Origin: Mesosutterella faecium
GTDB taxonomy: Bacteria > Pseudomonadota > Gammaproteobacteria > Burkholderiales > Burkholderiaceae_F
Reading direction: 5' to 3'
Assembly (NCBI RefSeq): GCF_022809315.2
Contig: NZ_JAKZJU020000002.1
Location: 124,001 to 188,000 of the forward strand
DNA length: 64,000 bases
Shown: positions 46,848 to 55,965 of the stretch, one piece after another
How positions within the stretch are numbered: the first letter of the stretch is position 1
Layout of the letters: every line of letters starts with the position of its first letter
Position numbers and translations under genes: made by a program
Notes under the pieces: model-generated
Told to the model about the DNA's origin: nothing
The model's database searches: none
What the model saw: only the letters and a program-made list of their open reading frames with translations

Positions 46848-48518
46848 TCAGTGAACTCCGATAGCGTCGCCGCTGCGGCAGAACAGGCGCGCGAGAAGCG
46901 CCATCACGCCCGAGGCGATGAAAATGAGGATGATGAGGACGATGGAGAAGGCGCAGGCCTGGGCGAACTGCAGCTCGGTCATGCACTCGAGAATCCGGGT
47001 CGTGATGAGCGACCACTGCACCGACACGAGGAAGATCGTCGCGCTGATGGCGGTCATCGAGTGGATGAAGAGGTAGCGCATGCCGGCGAGCACCGCGGGC
47101 AGCACCATCGGGACCGTGATCGAGAAGAAAGTACGCACCGAGGAGGCTCCGAGGCTGCGGCTCGCCTCCTCGATCGAGGGGTCAATCTGGGTGAGCGTGG
47201 CGATCACGTTCCGGATGCCGGCCGAGGAGTAGCGGAACACATAGGCCGCGATCAGGATGTAGATGGTGCCGGTGAGCACGATCGGCTCGCTGTTGAAGGC
47301 GAGCACGTAGGCGATGCCCACCACGGTGCCGGGCAGCGTGTAGTTAAGGAGCGAGACGGTCTCGAGCAGCTTGCTGCCGCGCACCCGCAGCCTCGTGGTG
47401 ACATAGCCCACGACCACGGCGAGCAGCCCGCCCAGGGGCGTGCCGATCACGGCGATGAGCAGCGTGTCCTTGATCGCCTTCATGCCGAAGGTGAAGACGT
47501 ACTCGTAGTTCTCGAGAGTGAACTCGTTGTTCACGCCCCAGACCTTCACGACTGAACCAAGCAGGATGATGGCGTAGATGTAGAGGATGAAGGCCGAGAG
47601 CAGCGCCACCACGCCGACGATGAGCGAGGAGAGCAGCAGCCCCGGACCCTTCACGCTGCTTCTGCCGCCCGCCTTGCCGGTCACCGTGACGTAGCTCTTC
47701 CTGCCCACCCAGTAGTTCTGCAGAAAGTAGACGACTAGGGCGGGGATGAGGAGCATGAACGACAGGGCTGAACCGCCCTTGAAGTCATACATGCCGGTGA
47801 TCTGCAGGTAAGCCTGCGTCGGCAGCACCGGGAAGGAGTGGCCGCCCAGGACCTGCGGCGTCGCGAAGTCGGCGAGCGAGCAGGAGAAAACGAGCAGAAA
47901 GGCGTTGGCGATGCCCGGGGCCGCAAGCGGCAGCGTCACCGTGCGGAACACCCTCAGGCTCGAGGCGCCGAGCGAATAGGCTGCGTCTTCGAGGTTGGGG
48001 TCGATGCGCGAGAGAATCGTCGAGAGCGTCATGAAGGCGACCGGGAAGTACGTGAGCGACTCGGAAATGTAGGTGCCCCAGAAGCCGTAGAAATTGAAGT
48101 CGTCGATGCCGAGGAAATCGAGCAGAATGCCGTTCGGACCGAGCGAGAGGGTGAGCGCGATGCTGCTCGTGAAAGGCGGGGAGATGAGCGGCAGCAGCGT
48201 GACCGCGCTCACCGCGAGCTTGAGCCAGGTAGGCAGCCCGAGGCGGGTCACCGCGTAGGCGAAGATGAAGCCGAGGATCGTGCCGGTGAGCCCCACCGAG
48301 CAGCCGAGCAGGATGCTGTTCACCGCGGCGCGCTGATCGTACCAGCTGCCGAGGAAGGGCTTCAGGTTGTCGAGCGTGAAGCTGCCGTCCACGAAGAAGG
48401 CAACGCCCAGAAGCCGCAGGAAAGGATAGATGACGAAAACGCCCAGCAGCAGCCAGAGCATGAGAACCGTCAGTTTCGTGCTCAGGTCGCGCTGCGTCGT
48501 TGCTGCGCTGTAAGCCAT
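46848..48518 (-). CDS. Double-length ABC permease, FbpB/AfuB type
   Basis: The 556-residue protein has two fused permease halves with about 12 membrane helices. Each half has an EAA loop: EDAAYSLGASSLRVFRTVTLPLAAPGIANA and EEASRSLGASSVRTFFSITVPMVLPAVLAG. Fused permeases of this kind serve ferric iron, phosphonate or hexose-phosphate importers. It lies between the binding-protein gene and the ATPase gene. Confidence 0.88.
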   Translation of the reverse strand: MAYSAATTQRDLSTKLTVLMLWLLLGVFVIYPFLRLLGVAFFVDGSFTLDNLKPFLGSWYDQRAAVNSILLGCSVGLTGTILGFIFAYAVTRLGLPTWLKLAVSAVTLLPLISPPFTSSIALTLSLGPNGILLDFLGIDDFNFYGFWGTYISESLTYFPVAFMTLSTILSRIDPNLEDAAYSLGASSLRVFRTVTLPLAAPGIANAFLLVFSCSLADFATPQVLGGHSFPVLPTQAYLQITGMYDFKGGSALSFMLLIPALVVYFLQNYWVGRKSYVTVTGKAGGRSSVKGPGLLLSSLIVGVVALLSAFILYIYAIILLGSVVKVWGVNNEFTLENYEYVFTFGMKAIKDTLLIAVIGTPLGGLLAVVVGYVTTRLRVRGSKLLETVSLLNYTLPGTVVGIAYVLAFNSEPIVLTGTIYILIAAYVFRYSSAGIRNVIATLTQIDPSIEEASRSLGASSVRTFFSITVPMVLPAVLAGMRYLFIHSMTAISATIFLVSVQWSLITTRILECMTELQFAQACAFSIVLIILIFIASGVMALLARLFCRSGDAIGVH

Positions 48519-48626
48519 GATGAGATAGGTCTAAAAGGCTGTGCGGAAAAGCGCGGGCGGCTGCGGGAAAAAGCGGCCCCGGGTAAGAAAAGCGGGCCGC
48601 GGCAGCGGCCGCCGCGCGCGAAAGCG

Positions 48627-48655
48627 GTCCCTTTTCGGAAGCTTCCGGAAGGGAC
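48627..48655. other. Stem-loop between binding-protein and permease genes
   Basis: GTCCCTT (48627) and AAGGGAC (48649-48655) enclose a second stem GGAAGCTTCC. It probably protects the binding-protein message or reduces read-through, giving more binding protein than permease. The rest of the 176-bp gap is GC-rich with no gene. Confidence 0.5.
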
Positions 48656-48694
48656 TTCGCGCCTGCGGGGAAAAGGCAGGCGCGGTCGCGTTTC

Positions 48695-49684
48695 TTACTT
48701 GATCACTTCGTTGATCCAGCGCTCGGTGTAGGCCTTGCGGTGCGCGCCCTTCCAGGCGACGTCCACCGACACGGTCTTGATCTTCGAGAGATCAAGCAGC
48801 GGGTTCGTCGTCTTCACGTCGCGGCGGGTCGGGACGTAGTTGATCTTGTTCTTCACGATGAACTCGGCGAATTTCTTGGAGGCCGCCCAGTCAACGAACT
48901 TCTTCGCCTCGGCCGAGTGCTTCGCGCCCTTCACCACGCCGGTCGCCTCGATTCCGAAGCTCACGCCGTCGGACGGATAGGTGATCACGACCGGGTAGCC
49001 CTGCTGCTGGATGTCCAGGGCGTCGACGATGTAGAAGATGCCCGAGGCGCACTGGCCGGTCGCGATCGGCATCGCGCCGCCCGCGCCGCTCTTCGTGTAC
49101 ATCTGCACGTTGGCGTTGAGCTTCTTCTGGAACTTGAAGGCTTCTTTCTCGCCCTTCACCTTGACCAGGGAGTAGATGCGCTCGGTGGCGGTGCCGGAGG
49201 TGCGGGCGTCGGCCATCTGAAGGTTGTTCTTGTAGCGGGGGTCAAGCAGGTCGTCCCACTTGGTCGGGGGATTCATGTGATTCTTCTTCAGGAACTTGGT
49301 GTTCGTGAGGAAGCAAAGCGGGATAATGCCGATGCCGGTCCAGTGATTCTTGGGATCGCGGAACTGAGCCGGAATCGCGTCGGAATCCTTCGGGCGGTAG
49401 GACTCGAACACGCCCTCGCGGACGCCCGCGGCGTAGGTGTCGGCCGGGCCTCCGAGCATCACGTCAACCTGGGGATTCTTCTTTTCCGCGGTGAGCCTCG
49501 CCAGCGCCTCTCCCGAGGAGAAACGCAGGAAGTTCACCTTGATGCCGGTATCCTTCGTGAACTGCGCGAAAACCTTGGAGGCGTACTTTTCGGGCATGAT
49601 CGAATACGCATTCAGTTCTGCCGCGGACACCGAGCCCGCCAGCACACAAAGCCCCATGAAGAGGGCCGAGAGCCTGAGTTTCAT
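48695..49684 (-). CDS. Periplasmic iron-type substrate-binding protein (AfuA/FbpA family)
   Basis: The 329-residue protein has a Sec signal (1-22, ending SAA) after AAGGA, and the mature start ELNAYSIMPEKYASKVFAQFTKDTGIKVNFLRFSSGEALARL is typical of the AfuA/IdiA family (extracellular binding protein family 1). The motif GGPADTYAAGVREG follows. These proteins bind ferric iron, ferric-sugar phosphates or aminoethylphosphonate. A Fur-like box lies 236 bp upstream. The start at 49684 is the only one leaving a proper signal peptide. Confidence 0.85.
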   Translation of the reverse strand: MKLRLSALFMGLCVLAGSVSAAELNAYSIMPEKYASKVFAQFTKDTGIKVNFLRFSSGEALARLTAEKKNPQVDVMLGGPADTYAAGVREGVFESYRPKDSDAIPAQFRDPKNHWTGIGIIPLCFLTNTKFLKKNHMNPPTKWDDLLDPRYKNNLQMADARTSGTATERIYSLVKVKGEKEAFKFQKKLNANVQMYTKSGAGGAMPIATGQCASGIFYIVDALDIQQQGYPVVITYPSDGVSFGIEATGVVKGAKHSAEAKKFVDWAASKKFAEFIVKNKINYVPTRRDVKTTNPLLDLSKIKTVSVDVAWKGAHRKAYTERWINEVIK

Positions 49685-49919
49685 AAATTTATCCTTTTGG
49701 TATGGTCCGTGCGCCCTCCGTAAGCCGCTTGCACAGGGCGACATGGCGCCGTCCGGGCCGAGCCGGTGGGAGGCTCTTTCGGAAGCGCGCTTTTTTATAC
49801 CTAAAAAGTCATGACAAGGCAAGTGCTTATAACCCCTTTTACCATCCGCTCCGTTGCCTTCAGCTTTCCAGGGGAAGGACCTTCGGTTTGATCCATGTCA
49901 ATCTGCACCGTTCTTTTAT

Positions 49920-49957
49920 TGCTAATGATTCTTATTTCCAATATGATTCTCGCATCA
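49920..49957. promoter_or_regulatory. Fur-like box(es) between the iron ABC operon and the csoR pseudogene
   Basis: From 49921, GCTAATGATTCTTATTTCC matches the Fur consensus at 13 of 19 positions; the reverse strand reads AAATAAGAATCATTA. A partial second copy (ATATGATTCTCGCAT) follows at once. The rest of the gap from 49685 to 50134 shows no gene. Confidence 0.5.
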
Positions 49958-50134
49958 GGTCCACGGGGTCGGACCTGGTGAAAGCAGACAAGACCGCGGA
50001 GCGTCTCCTCTTCGCCGTCTTTGGGTAACTTTAGGGTGTGGCGCACTCGCTGCCACACCCCTTTTTTCCCTGCGCTCTTTTATACTGTGATTTTCAACGG
50101 CTTAATTTTCAGGGCTGCATTTTCAGGGCTGCAA

Positions 50135-50412
50135 ATGAGACAGTGCATGGATGCGCCCAATCTGCATCGCCGGCTGAGAAAATCATCGGCCAGGTCCAGG
50201 CTATCGACCGCATGGTCGACGAGGACATCCCCTGCGAGGACGTGCTCTCGCAGATCAACGCGGCCAAGACCGCCCTGCACCGCTGCGGGCAGATCGCGCT
50301 CGAAGACCACATCAGGCACTGCGTCCGCGACGGCATCGAGCACGGAGACGCCGAAAAGACGATCGAGAGCTTCACGAAGGCGGTCGAGCGCTTCTCCAAC
50401 ATGGGCCGGTGA
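50135..50412 (+). pseudogene. CsoR/FrmR-family metal-sensing repressor, frameshifted
   Basis: The ATG at 50135 reads MRQCMDAPNLHRRLRK and then leaves the family. If one A is added to the A4 run at 50179-50182 the text continues IIGQVQAIDRMVDEDIPCEDVLSQINAAKTALH and DHIRHCVRDGIEHG. That is a full CsoR-like repressor with the metal ligands Cys, His and Cys. CsoR-family repressors sense Cu(I) and control copper exporters; a copper-ATPase pseudogene follows. Either the gene is dead or one base was missed in sequencing. Confidence 0.75.
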
Positions 50413-50490
50413 GGGCGCGACGGCCGGATGGCTTGACAGGGAGCGGGGGCGCATTATACCGATACCCCTATGTGTGTAAGGAACAGCCAT

Positions 50491-51246
50491 GTCCTTCTCC
50501 CTCGGGCTCGAGCGCCGGGAAGGCCTCAGCCGCAGCATACCCGTGCTTCTTCTTGCCGTCGCGACCCTGGCGGCGAGCCTGTTTTTCCCGGGCCGCTTCA
50601 TGCTTTGACATCCGCGCCGACGTCCTCGTCACGATCGCCCTTGCCGCCTCAATCGCCCCGGACGAGGTTTTCGCCGCAGGCGAGGTCGCGCTTATCATGC
50701 AGCTGGGCTCCCTGCTCGAGGATAAAACGGCCGCGCGGGTATCGAGCGGCTCGTGAGGATCACGCTGAAGACGGCCCGCGTCCTCTCGGGCGGAGCCGAA
50801 AAAGTGATCCCCGCCTCTGAAGTGCGCCTAGGCGACCGGCTCCGGGGCCTGCCCGGCGAAACCGTTCCGGTCGACGGCGCCATCGTTTCGAGCTCAGCCT
50901 CGGTTGACGAGTCGGTCATAACCGGGGAACCGATTCCCGTGGGCAAAACCGCGGGCAGCGAGGTCACCGGCGGCACCACGAACCAGTTCGGGGCCTTCGT
51001 GATGAGGAGGGCCTGCCGCACCTGCGGGACCTCTCGAGGCGGATGATGACGACGATCAGGCTGAACTTCGCCTTCGCGATGTCGCTCAACCTTGTCGCGG
51101 TCGCCCTCGCTGCGGCGGGAATTCTCAACCCTGTCACCGGCGCCCTGGTCCACAACGCGGGCTCGGTCTTCGTGATCGTCTGCTCGGCGCTGCTGCTCAA
51201 CTGGGAGAAAGGAGGCGGCTCCGGGCGCGCGGCGCTTGAAACCTGA
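50491..51246 (+). pseudogene. P1B-type metal-exporting ATPase with catalytic core deleted
   Basis: Frames combined give an N-terminal membrane part (DIRADVLVTIALAASIAPDEVFAAGEVALIMQLG), the actuator domain with its TGE loop (SVDESVITGEPIPVGKTAG), and the last helices (MTTIRLNFAFAMSLNLVAVALAAAGILNP). Between actuator and last helices the phosphorylation (DKTGT) and nucleotide domains, about 350 residues, are missing. At least two frameshifts occur as well. The ATG at 50491 is 78 bp after the csoR pseudogene, so the two once formed a metal-sensing and export operon. Confidence 0.8.
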
Positions 51247-51281
51247 AGGCCCTGCCGCAGGCTTCGGGGTTCTTCCGGCCC

Positions 51282-52076
51282 CTAGCCGGGGCCGCCCGAA
51301 GCCTGCAGGGCGCCCATCGCCCCGGCCTGCGCCTGCTCGAGGGTCTCGCGACGGTAACCCCAGCCCGCGAGGCACCCCTCCCCGGGGGTCTGATTGAGGA
51401 GATGAAAACGGACCCCGCGCCGCACGAAACTGCCCGCGCAGTGCCAGTGCCCAAAATACCAGTCCCTCACCCGCGGCAGCCTCTGAAAGATGCGCTCGAG
51501 CGCGTCCTCCGTCGCGCGCCCGGAGATCCACTCGGGCTTCAGGCCGCAGATCCCGCACACCTTGTCAAGGCAGCCCGCGGGGCAGGTGTGGGAGACCACG
51601 GCATCGACCGAATCGAGGTCGCTGCGCTTGAGAATCCGCTCGAGCTCCTCCTGTCCCATCTCCTCTTCGGCAAACCAGGTCCTGCCCTCCTCGCGGTACG
51701 CGCGGTCGATGGAGAAGGCCCCGCCCGCGAAAAGCACGCGCCGGCCCCGGATCACCGCGGTGCTGCCGCGCGGCGCGTAGAAGAGACCGGGCGCGACGTG
51801 GATCGGCTTTTCCCAGCCGCGGGTTTCCACGAGGCGACGCAGCAACGCGTGGTTTTCATGGTTGCCGTCGCAGAAGAAAATCCGGGTGCCGGGATGCCGC
51901 AGCCCCTCGTGGAAAAAGCCCTCCCCGGCGCCTTCCTCGAAGTCGCTCCGGCGCCAGTAGCCGAAGTCTCCCGCCACGATGCAGACCGAGGGCCGGAGGA
52001 TCCCGAGCGCCCCCTGCAGGAAGGAAAAGTCGGCGTGCGTGTCGCCGCAGAAAAGCACCTTGTCGAGGCCGTGCAT
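51282..52076 (-). CDS. Calcineurin-like metallophosphoesterase
   Basis: The 264-residue protein has GDTHADF, GDFGYWRR, GNHEN, a central SHTCP and GHWH, the five metal-binding blocks of the phosphoesterase fold. The closest pattern is that of small cytosolic phosphoesterases often encoded near mobile elements. The ATG at 52076 follows GGAG; a TTG five codons earlier is the only alternative. The substrate is unknown. It is the second phosphoesterase of the window, unrelated in detail to the one at 8837. Confidence 0.8.
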   Translation of the reverse strand: MHGLDKVLFCGDTHADFSFLQGALGILRPSVCIVAGDFGYWRRSDFEEGAGEGFFHEGLRHPGTRIFFCDGNHENHALLRRLVETRGWEKPIHVAPGLFYAPRGSTAVIRGRRVLFAGGAFSIDRAYREEGRTWFAEEEMGQEELERILKRSDLDSVDAVVSHTCPAGCLDKVCGICGLKPEWISGRATEDALERIFQRLPRVRDWYFGHWHCAGSFVRRGVRFHLLNQTPGEGCLAGWGYRRETLEQAQAGAMGALQASGGPG

Positions 52077-52240
52077 GCGAGCAGTCTCCAAAGAAAGAAG
52101 GCGGGAAAAGCCCCGGAGCGGCAGGCGCCGCCCGGACCGGACTCATTTTATTATGGTGGAGGGCGCGGCACGCCGCCCCCGGCTTAGAGCAGGGGAAGGA
52201 CGCATTTTCGCGCGCACCGCTGAAAAAAGGAGGGCGGGCA

Positions 52241-53206
52241 ATGGAAGGAAAGAAAAAGGCAGGGGCCGGCAGCCACCCCGCGGGCTGGACCGAAGGCGCG
52301 GAAGAGCTCCGCATCAAAGTCCGCGGGCCCATGATCCGGGTCATTTCCGAAGCGGTCTATTCGCAGGCGATCGGATCCCGGCAGGCCACGCAGCTGCGGA
52401 TGACGCTTTTCGTGCCGAACTCGCCCGGAGCGCACCCCGCGGTGCTCTTTTTCCCGGGCGGCGGGTGGCTGCAGGCCGCAAAGGATCGCTTCATCGAGTG
52501 CCGCCTCGCCCTCGCCCGGGCGGGCTTCGTGGCGGCAAGCGCCGAGTACCGGACCCTCCCGCAGGCCTTTCCCGCCCAAGTGCAGGACGGCCGTGCGGCC
52601 GTGCGGTTCCTGAGGGCGCACGCCTCCGATTTTTCGGTCGATCCGACGCGCATCGGCGTCATGGGGAACTCCGCGGGCGGCTGGCTCGCGCTCATGGTGG
52701 CTTTCAGCGGCTCCCGCAAAGGCTGGGACTCGGACGAATGGAAGGACTTTTCGTCTGCGGTGCAGGCCTGCTGCGCGCTGCATCCCGTGACGCAGCTCTC
52801 AAGCCTCTCCGAAGGACTTTCACCTGAAGGCCGCGCCGCGCACTCGGGACCGGCCTCGGCCGAATCGCTCCTGCTGCACGGCATCTCCTTTTCCGGCGCG
52901 GGCCGAGCGCTCGACCCCAAAGAGGAGGCTGCCGCAGGGGCTAGCCCCGAAGCGCTTCTGCGGCGGCGCCGCAGGGGCTGCGCGCTGCCTCCCGTGCTCC
53001 TGATGCACGGCACAGCCGACCGGCTGGTCTCGCCGCTGCAAAGCGCCGCACTCTATGAGCGGCTTCGGGCCCTGGGCTCGCCCGCCCGGTACCTGCTGCT
53101 CGAAGGCGTCGACCACTCTTCCGATCCCTCCTGGTACCAGGAGGAGGTGGGCCGCGAGATCGTCCGCTTCTTCCGTCAGGCGCTCGGAGCGGTCAGGGAG
53201 GCCTAA
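52241..53206 (+). CDS. Alpha/beta hydrolase, BD-FAE/esterase type
   Basis: The 321-residue protein has the hydrolase landmarks FFPGGGWL (oxyanion HGG-like), GNSAGGWLAL (nucleophile Ser), a late HGTADRLV (Asp) and GVDHSSDP (His). This set matches carbohydrate-type acetyl or feruloyl esterases (BD-FAE). No signal peptide is seen, so it is cytoplasmic. Its end overlaps by a few bases the ancestral end of the decayed cupin gene on the other strand. Confidence 0.78.
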   Translation: MEGKKKAGAGSHPAGWTEGAEELRIKVRGPMIRVISEAVYSQAIGSRQATQLRMTLFVPNSPGAHPAVLFFPGGGWLQAAKDRFIECRLALARAGFVAASAEYRTLPQAFPAQVQDGRAAVRFLRAHASDFSVDPTRIGVMGNSAGGWLALMVAFSGSRKGWDSDEWKDFSSAVQACCALHPVTQLSSLSEGLSPEGRAAHSGPASAESLLLHGISFSGAGRALDPKEEAAAGASPEALLRRRRRGCALPPVLLMHGTADRLVSPLQSAALYERLRALGSPARYLLLEGVDHSSDPSWYQEEVGREIVRFFRQALGAVREA

Positions 53207-54022
53207 GGCGCGGGCTTCCGATCCAGCTTTTCAAGCTCTGAGGAGGCCACGGGCTCCATCCATTTGGTCTTCGCACCCTCGCCCGGCACCTCGATCGCGA
53301 CGTACTGGTCAGCTGCCCCAGGCGGCCCCGTACCGGTACTTTACTCCTGCGGGGATCGAAACCGTGCCGCCCGGCAGAGGCTCGTGCAAGGGTCTGCCCC
53401 ACTCCTGAAACCAGCCGTGGCCGGAGACCGCGATCAGGATCTGACCGCCGCCGCGGGCAGCCTCGTGTACGTGCCAGTTGTTCACGACGCCCGGGGCGAA
53501 GGTGACGTTGTAGACGCCCATCGGGGAACCGGCGAGCTTCGTGACGAAACTGTTGCCGGTGAAGTAGCGGGCATTGGCGGTGTTGGGCTGCCCCACGGGG
53601 AAGGCGGAAAGTCCTTCGGGCGCGGCCGCGGTGTGCTTCCCGTCGTCCGCGTACACCTTGCGGATGATCGGAAACGCGCTCCAGGCCTTGGACCAGCCGC
53701 AGTAGAAGGTGAGGTGCGTGACCAGCGCCACGGCCTCCTCGCGCTTGCCGCCGTACCTTCGCCCGAGGATCGGGTGCGAGCGCAGCTGCGGATACAACCC
53801 AGCCGAAAAGAGCGCCGCGATCGTGATGAGGCTGCGGTCGCGCAGCGACAGCTCCCGCTCCCTCGCCCAGACCTGCCCGAAAAGCACATCGTCGTTCAGA
53901 TGGGCGAACTGCGGCGCGAGGTCTCCCGGGCGGTCGTGGCCCGCCGTCTGCTTTTCAAGCCCCGCAGCGGGGTGCAATGCGAGGACAATGGCGGCCGCCA
54001 GCCCTGCAATGCATTTCTTCAT
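53204..54022 (-). pseudogene. Exported carboxymuconolactone decarboxylase-like/cupin fusion, C-terminal frameshift
   Basis: From ATG at 54022 (GGAGAA nine bases ahead) come a signal peptide, a CMD-like domain (LSLRDRSLITIAALFSAG) and a cupin domain (VNNWHVHEAARGGGQILIAVSGHGWFQEWG), then a stop at 53309. In the next frame the missing end is still present (QYVAIEVPGEGAKTKWMEPVASSELEKLD) and runs to about 53204, so one frameshift removed the last 30 or so residues. Proteins of this type are often co-encoded with hydrolases and reductases and may detoxify or modify aromatic compounds. The truncated form might retain some activity. Confidence 0.72.
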
Positions 54023-54033
54023 GATGCTTCTCC

Positions 54034-55952
54034 CCTAAACTCCCGGTTAACTGATCCCTAACGCAGGACTTTAGGCGGGAGGGGCACCGACAGAAGCAGC
54101 GAGAGAAAATCCCGCTGCTTCTTCGTTATGGGCCGCGTCACCCAGGCATTGCCGCTGGGGCGTTTGTCCGCCTTGATGCACCTTAGCTTTGCCAGCAGGC
54201 AGTCAATCGAGTTGTGCGGGAGAGAGACTCTCGGAGCAGCACAGTCGCGGGCCCGCTTCAGCATCATGAGCCTGATGGCGGCGGCCAGAGTGCAGATGAA
54301 CAGCTTTCCAATGTACCCGGTCTGCGAGCAGCGCAGACGGTCTCCGTCTACCTGGTTCTTGAACTGGTTGAAGTCGAGTTCGACCCGTCCCCTCAGGCGA
54401 TAAGCCCAAAGAGCGCGGAAGGGATCCTCTTCCTCATTGGTCCGCAGAACAAACATGCCGGCATAGCGGCAGGCGTCCCGCATTGCGTCATCTTTCCTGA
54501 CCCATCTCAGCGCTCCGTTCCTGCCAGAGACCTTTTCTACAAAGCGCCCGCAGCTTCTCCACAGGTCATCGGGCCGCCTGCCGCCTTCATTGAGGATGTC
54601 CAGCAGATCCTCGATTCTGGCCGCCAGCTGCTTCATCTCAAGCTCATCTCCTCCCGGAAAGCGGTAAAGGTGGACGTAGACCGGTTTTCCAACGGGGCCG
54701 AAATCCGTATTCCGGGTCCAGTCTTCCTTGATCGTCCTTGCGTACACCTCGAGCCTGGGGTTGTAGAAGCTCACGTCGCGCAGAGACGCGCTGTAGCGGT
54801 CAAGCGCACGCAGGACTGAGTCTTCGGCCCTGCGGACGCCTTGAATGAAGCGCAGCTCGAGATCGAGCATCTTCTGCACGTTATAGAGGCTCCCATAGCC
54901 TCGGTCCGTCACAAGAACCGTGTCTTCAAGGTCAAATCCGGCGCTTTTCATCCGGTAAAGAATGTCGCTCAGGGCGGTGACGTCATTGACGGAGCCCGCA
55001 TAGGCATGCGCATAGGCAATGTCGCCGGTGGCCTGGTCGCAGACAAAGGTGTAGTTGATCTGCCTGAGCTCTGGATCGCGTTTGGCATGCCCGAATTCAG
55101 CATCATCGATGGTAGTCGAGTACGTGGAGACGGAAGTGTTGTCCAAGGCGTAAAAAGTCTTCTCCTGCCGGCTTCTCGCCTGCTCGAGAATCCTCTGGTG
55201 CCGCAGGGCAAAGTAACTCTCGACATTCTTCTGCTTCACGCTTTCCATCAGTTCGCTGATGCGCTGGGAGCTGAGCCGGCTGCGGGTCTGGAGGTAAACG
55301 TTGCGCCGCCAGTCCTCGCAGGCGGCCATTGATCCCCCGTTGTCAAGCTTGTAAATGGCAAGCGCCAGCAGGTCATTGGCATCGTCTCCGAAGACTGCTT
55401 TCAAATCGCTGCGCATCCCGGATTGATCGGCAATGGACTCGGCCGCCCAGGTCACGCCGGCGCTGAGCGTCTCATCCAGCTCCGGATCTTCCTCTGGCTT
55501 GGGTCCGGGTGCGGCCGGAAAGTCCTGCCGGTAGGTCACTTCATCCACGAGGGTTTTGTCGACTCCGTAAAAGAAGTCACCTTCGGCATAGGCGGGAAAA
55601 TCAGCCAGGAAGCGCTTCCCAAACGACACTCTGCCATCCTCATGCAGCCGCCCCGCATAGCGTTTCGCGCTGCGGCAGGACTGCTTTTTCACTGGATCCC
55701 AGCGTGTCTGATAGGCATAGACGTAAGAAAGTCCTTGGGCGTTTGTTTCAACAGTGAAATGCCATCTGTCAGGGTTGTTTCGACGCATGGGACAGCCTTT
55801 ATGATCATTATTAATAAAATATGGATCATTTTACATTATAAAAGAAAACTCCACAATTTCTTTTTCAAAGAAATCACGGAGTTATCAACTTTAATAAGAG
55901 GTTGTTTGACTTACGTCATCCTTTTTCTTGATCAGTTAAATGGGAGTTTGGG
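54034..55952 (-). mobile_element. IS1634-type insertion sequence, complete, with 6-bp target duplication
   Basis: Terminal inverted repeats start at 54034 (CCTAAACTCCC, then TTAACTGATC) and end at 55952 (reverse strand CCCAAACTCCC, then TTAACTGATC). The flanks carry a direct duplication TTCTCC at 54028-54033 and 55953-55958. The element is 1919 bp, with one transposase gene. Clean repeats and duplication point to a recent insertion. Confidence 0.88.
54058..55788 (-). CDS. Transposase, IS1634/IS4 type (DDE)
   Basis: The 576-residue protein has the spaced acidic triad of the IS4-like DDE transposases: D in FYALDNTSVSTYS, D in TVLVTDRGYGSLYN and E in LRGRVELDFNQFKNQ (YREK-like region). The frame is intact, so the element may still be mobile. 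The stop is formed only two bases inside the left repeat. A similar but ruined 3' end is seen at 1490-1546. Confidence 0.9.
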   Translation of the reverse strand: MRRNNPDRWHFTVETNAQGLSYVYAYQTRWDPVKKQSCRSAKRYAGRLHEDGRVSFGKRFLADFPAYAEGDFFYGVDKTLVDEVTYRQDFPAAPGPKPEEDPELDETLSAGVTWAAESIADQSGMRSDLKAVFGDDANDLLALAIYKLDNGGSMAACEDWRRNVYLQTRSRLSSQRISELMESVKQKNVESYFALRHQRILEQARSRQEKTFYALDNTSVSTYSTTIDDAEFGHAKRDPELRQINYTFVCDQATGDIAYAHAYAGSVNDVTALSDILYRMKSAGFDLEDTVLVTDRGYGSLYNVQKMLDLELRFIQGVRRAEDSVLRALDRYSASLRDVSFYNPRLEVYARTIKEDWTRNTDFGPVGKPVYVHLYRFPGGDELEMKQLAARIEDLLDILNEGGRRPDDLWRSCGRFVEKVSGRNGALRWVRKDDAMRDACRYAGMFVLRTNEEEDPFRALWAYRLRGRVELDFNQFKNQVDGDRLRCSQTGYIGKLFICTLAAAIRLMMLKRARDCAAPRVSLPHNSIDCLLAKLRCIKADKRPSGNAWVTRPITKKQRDFLSLLLSVPLPPKVLR

Positions 55953-55965
55953 TTCTCCCTGTCTG

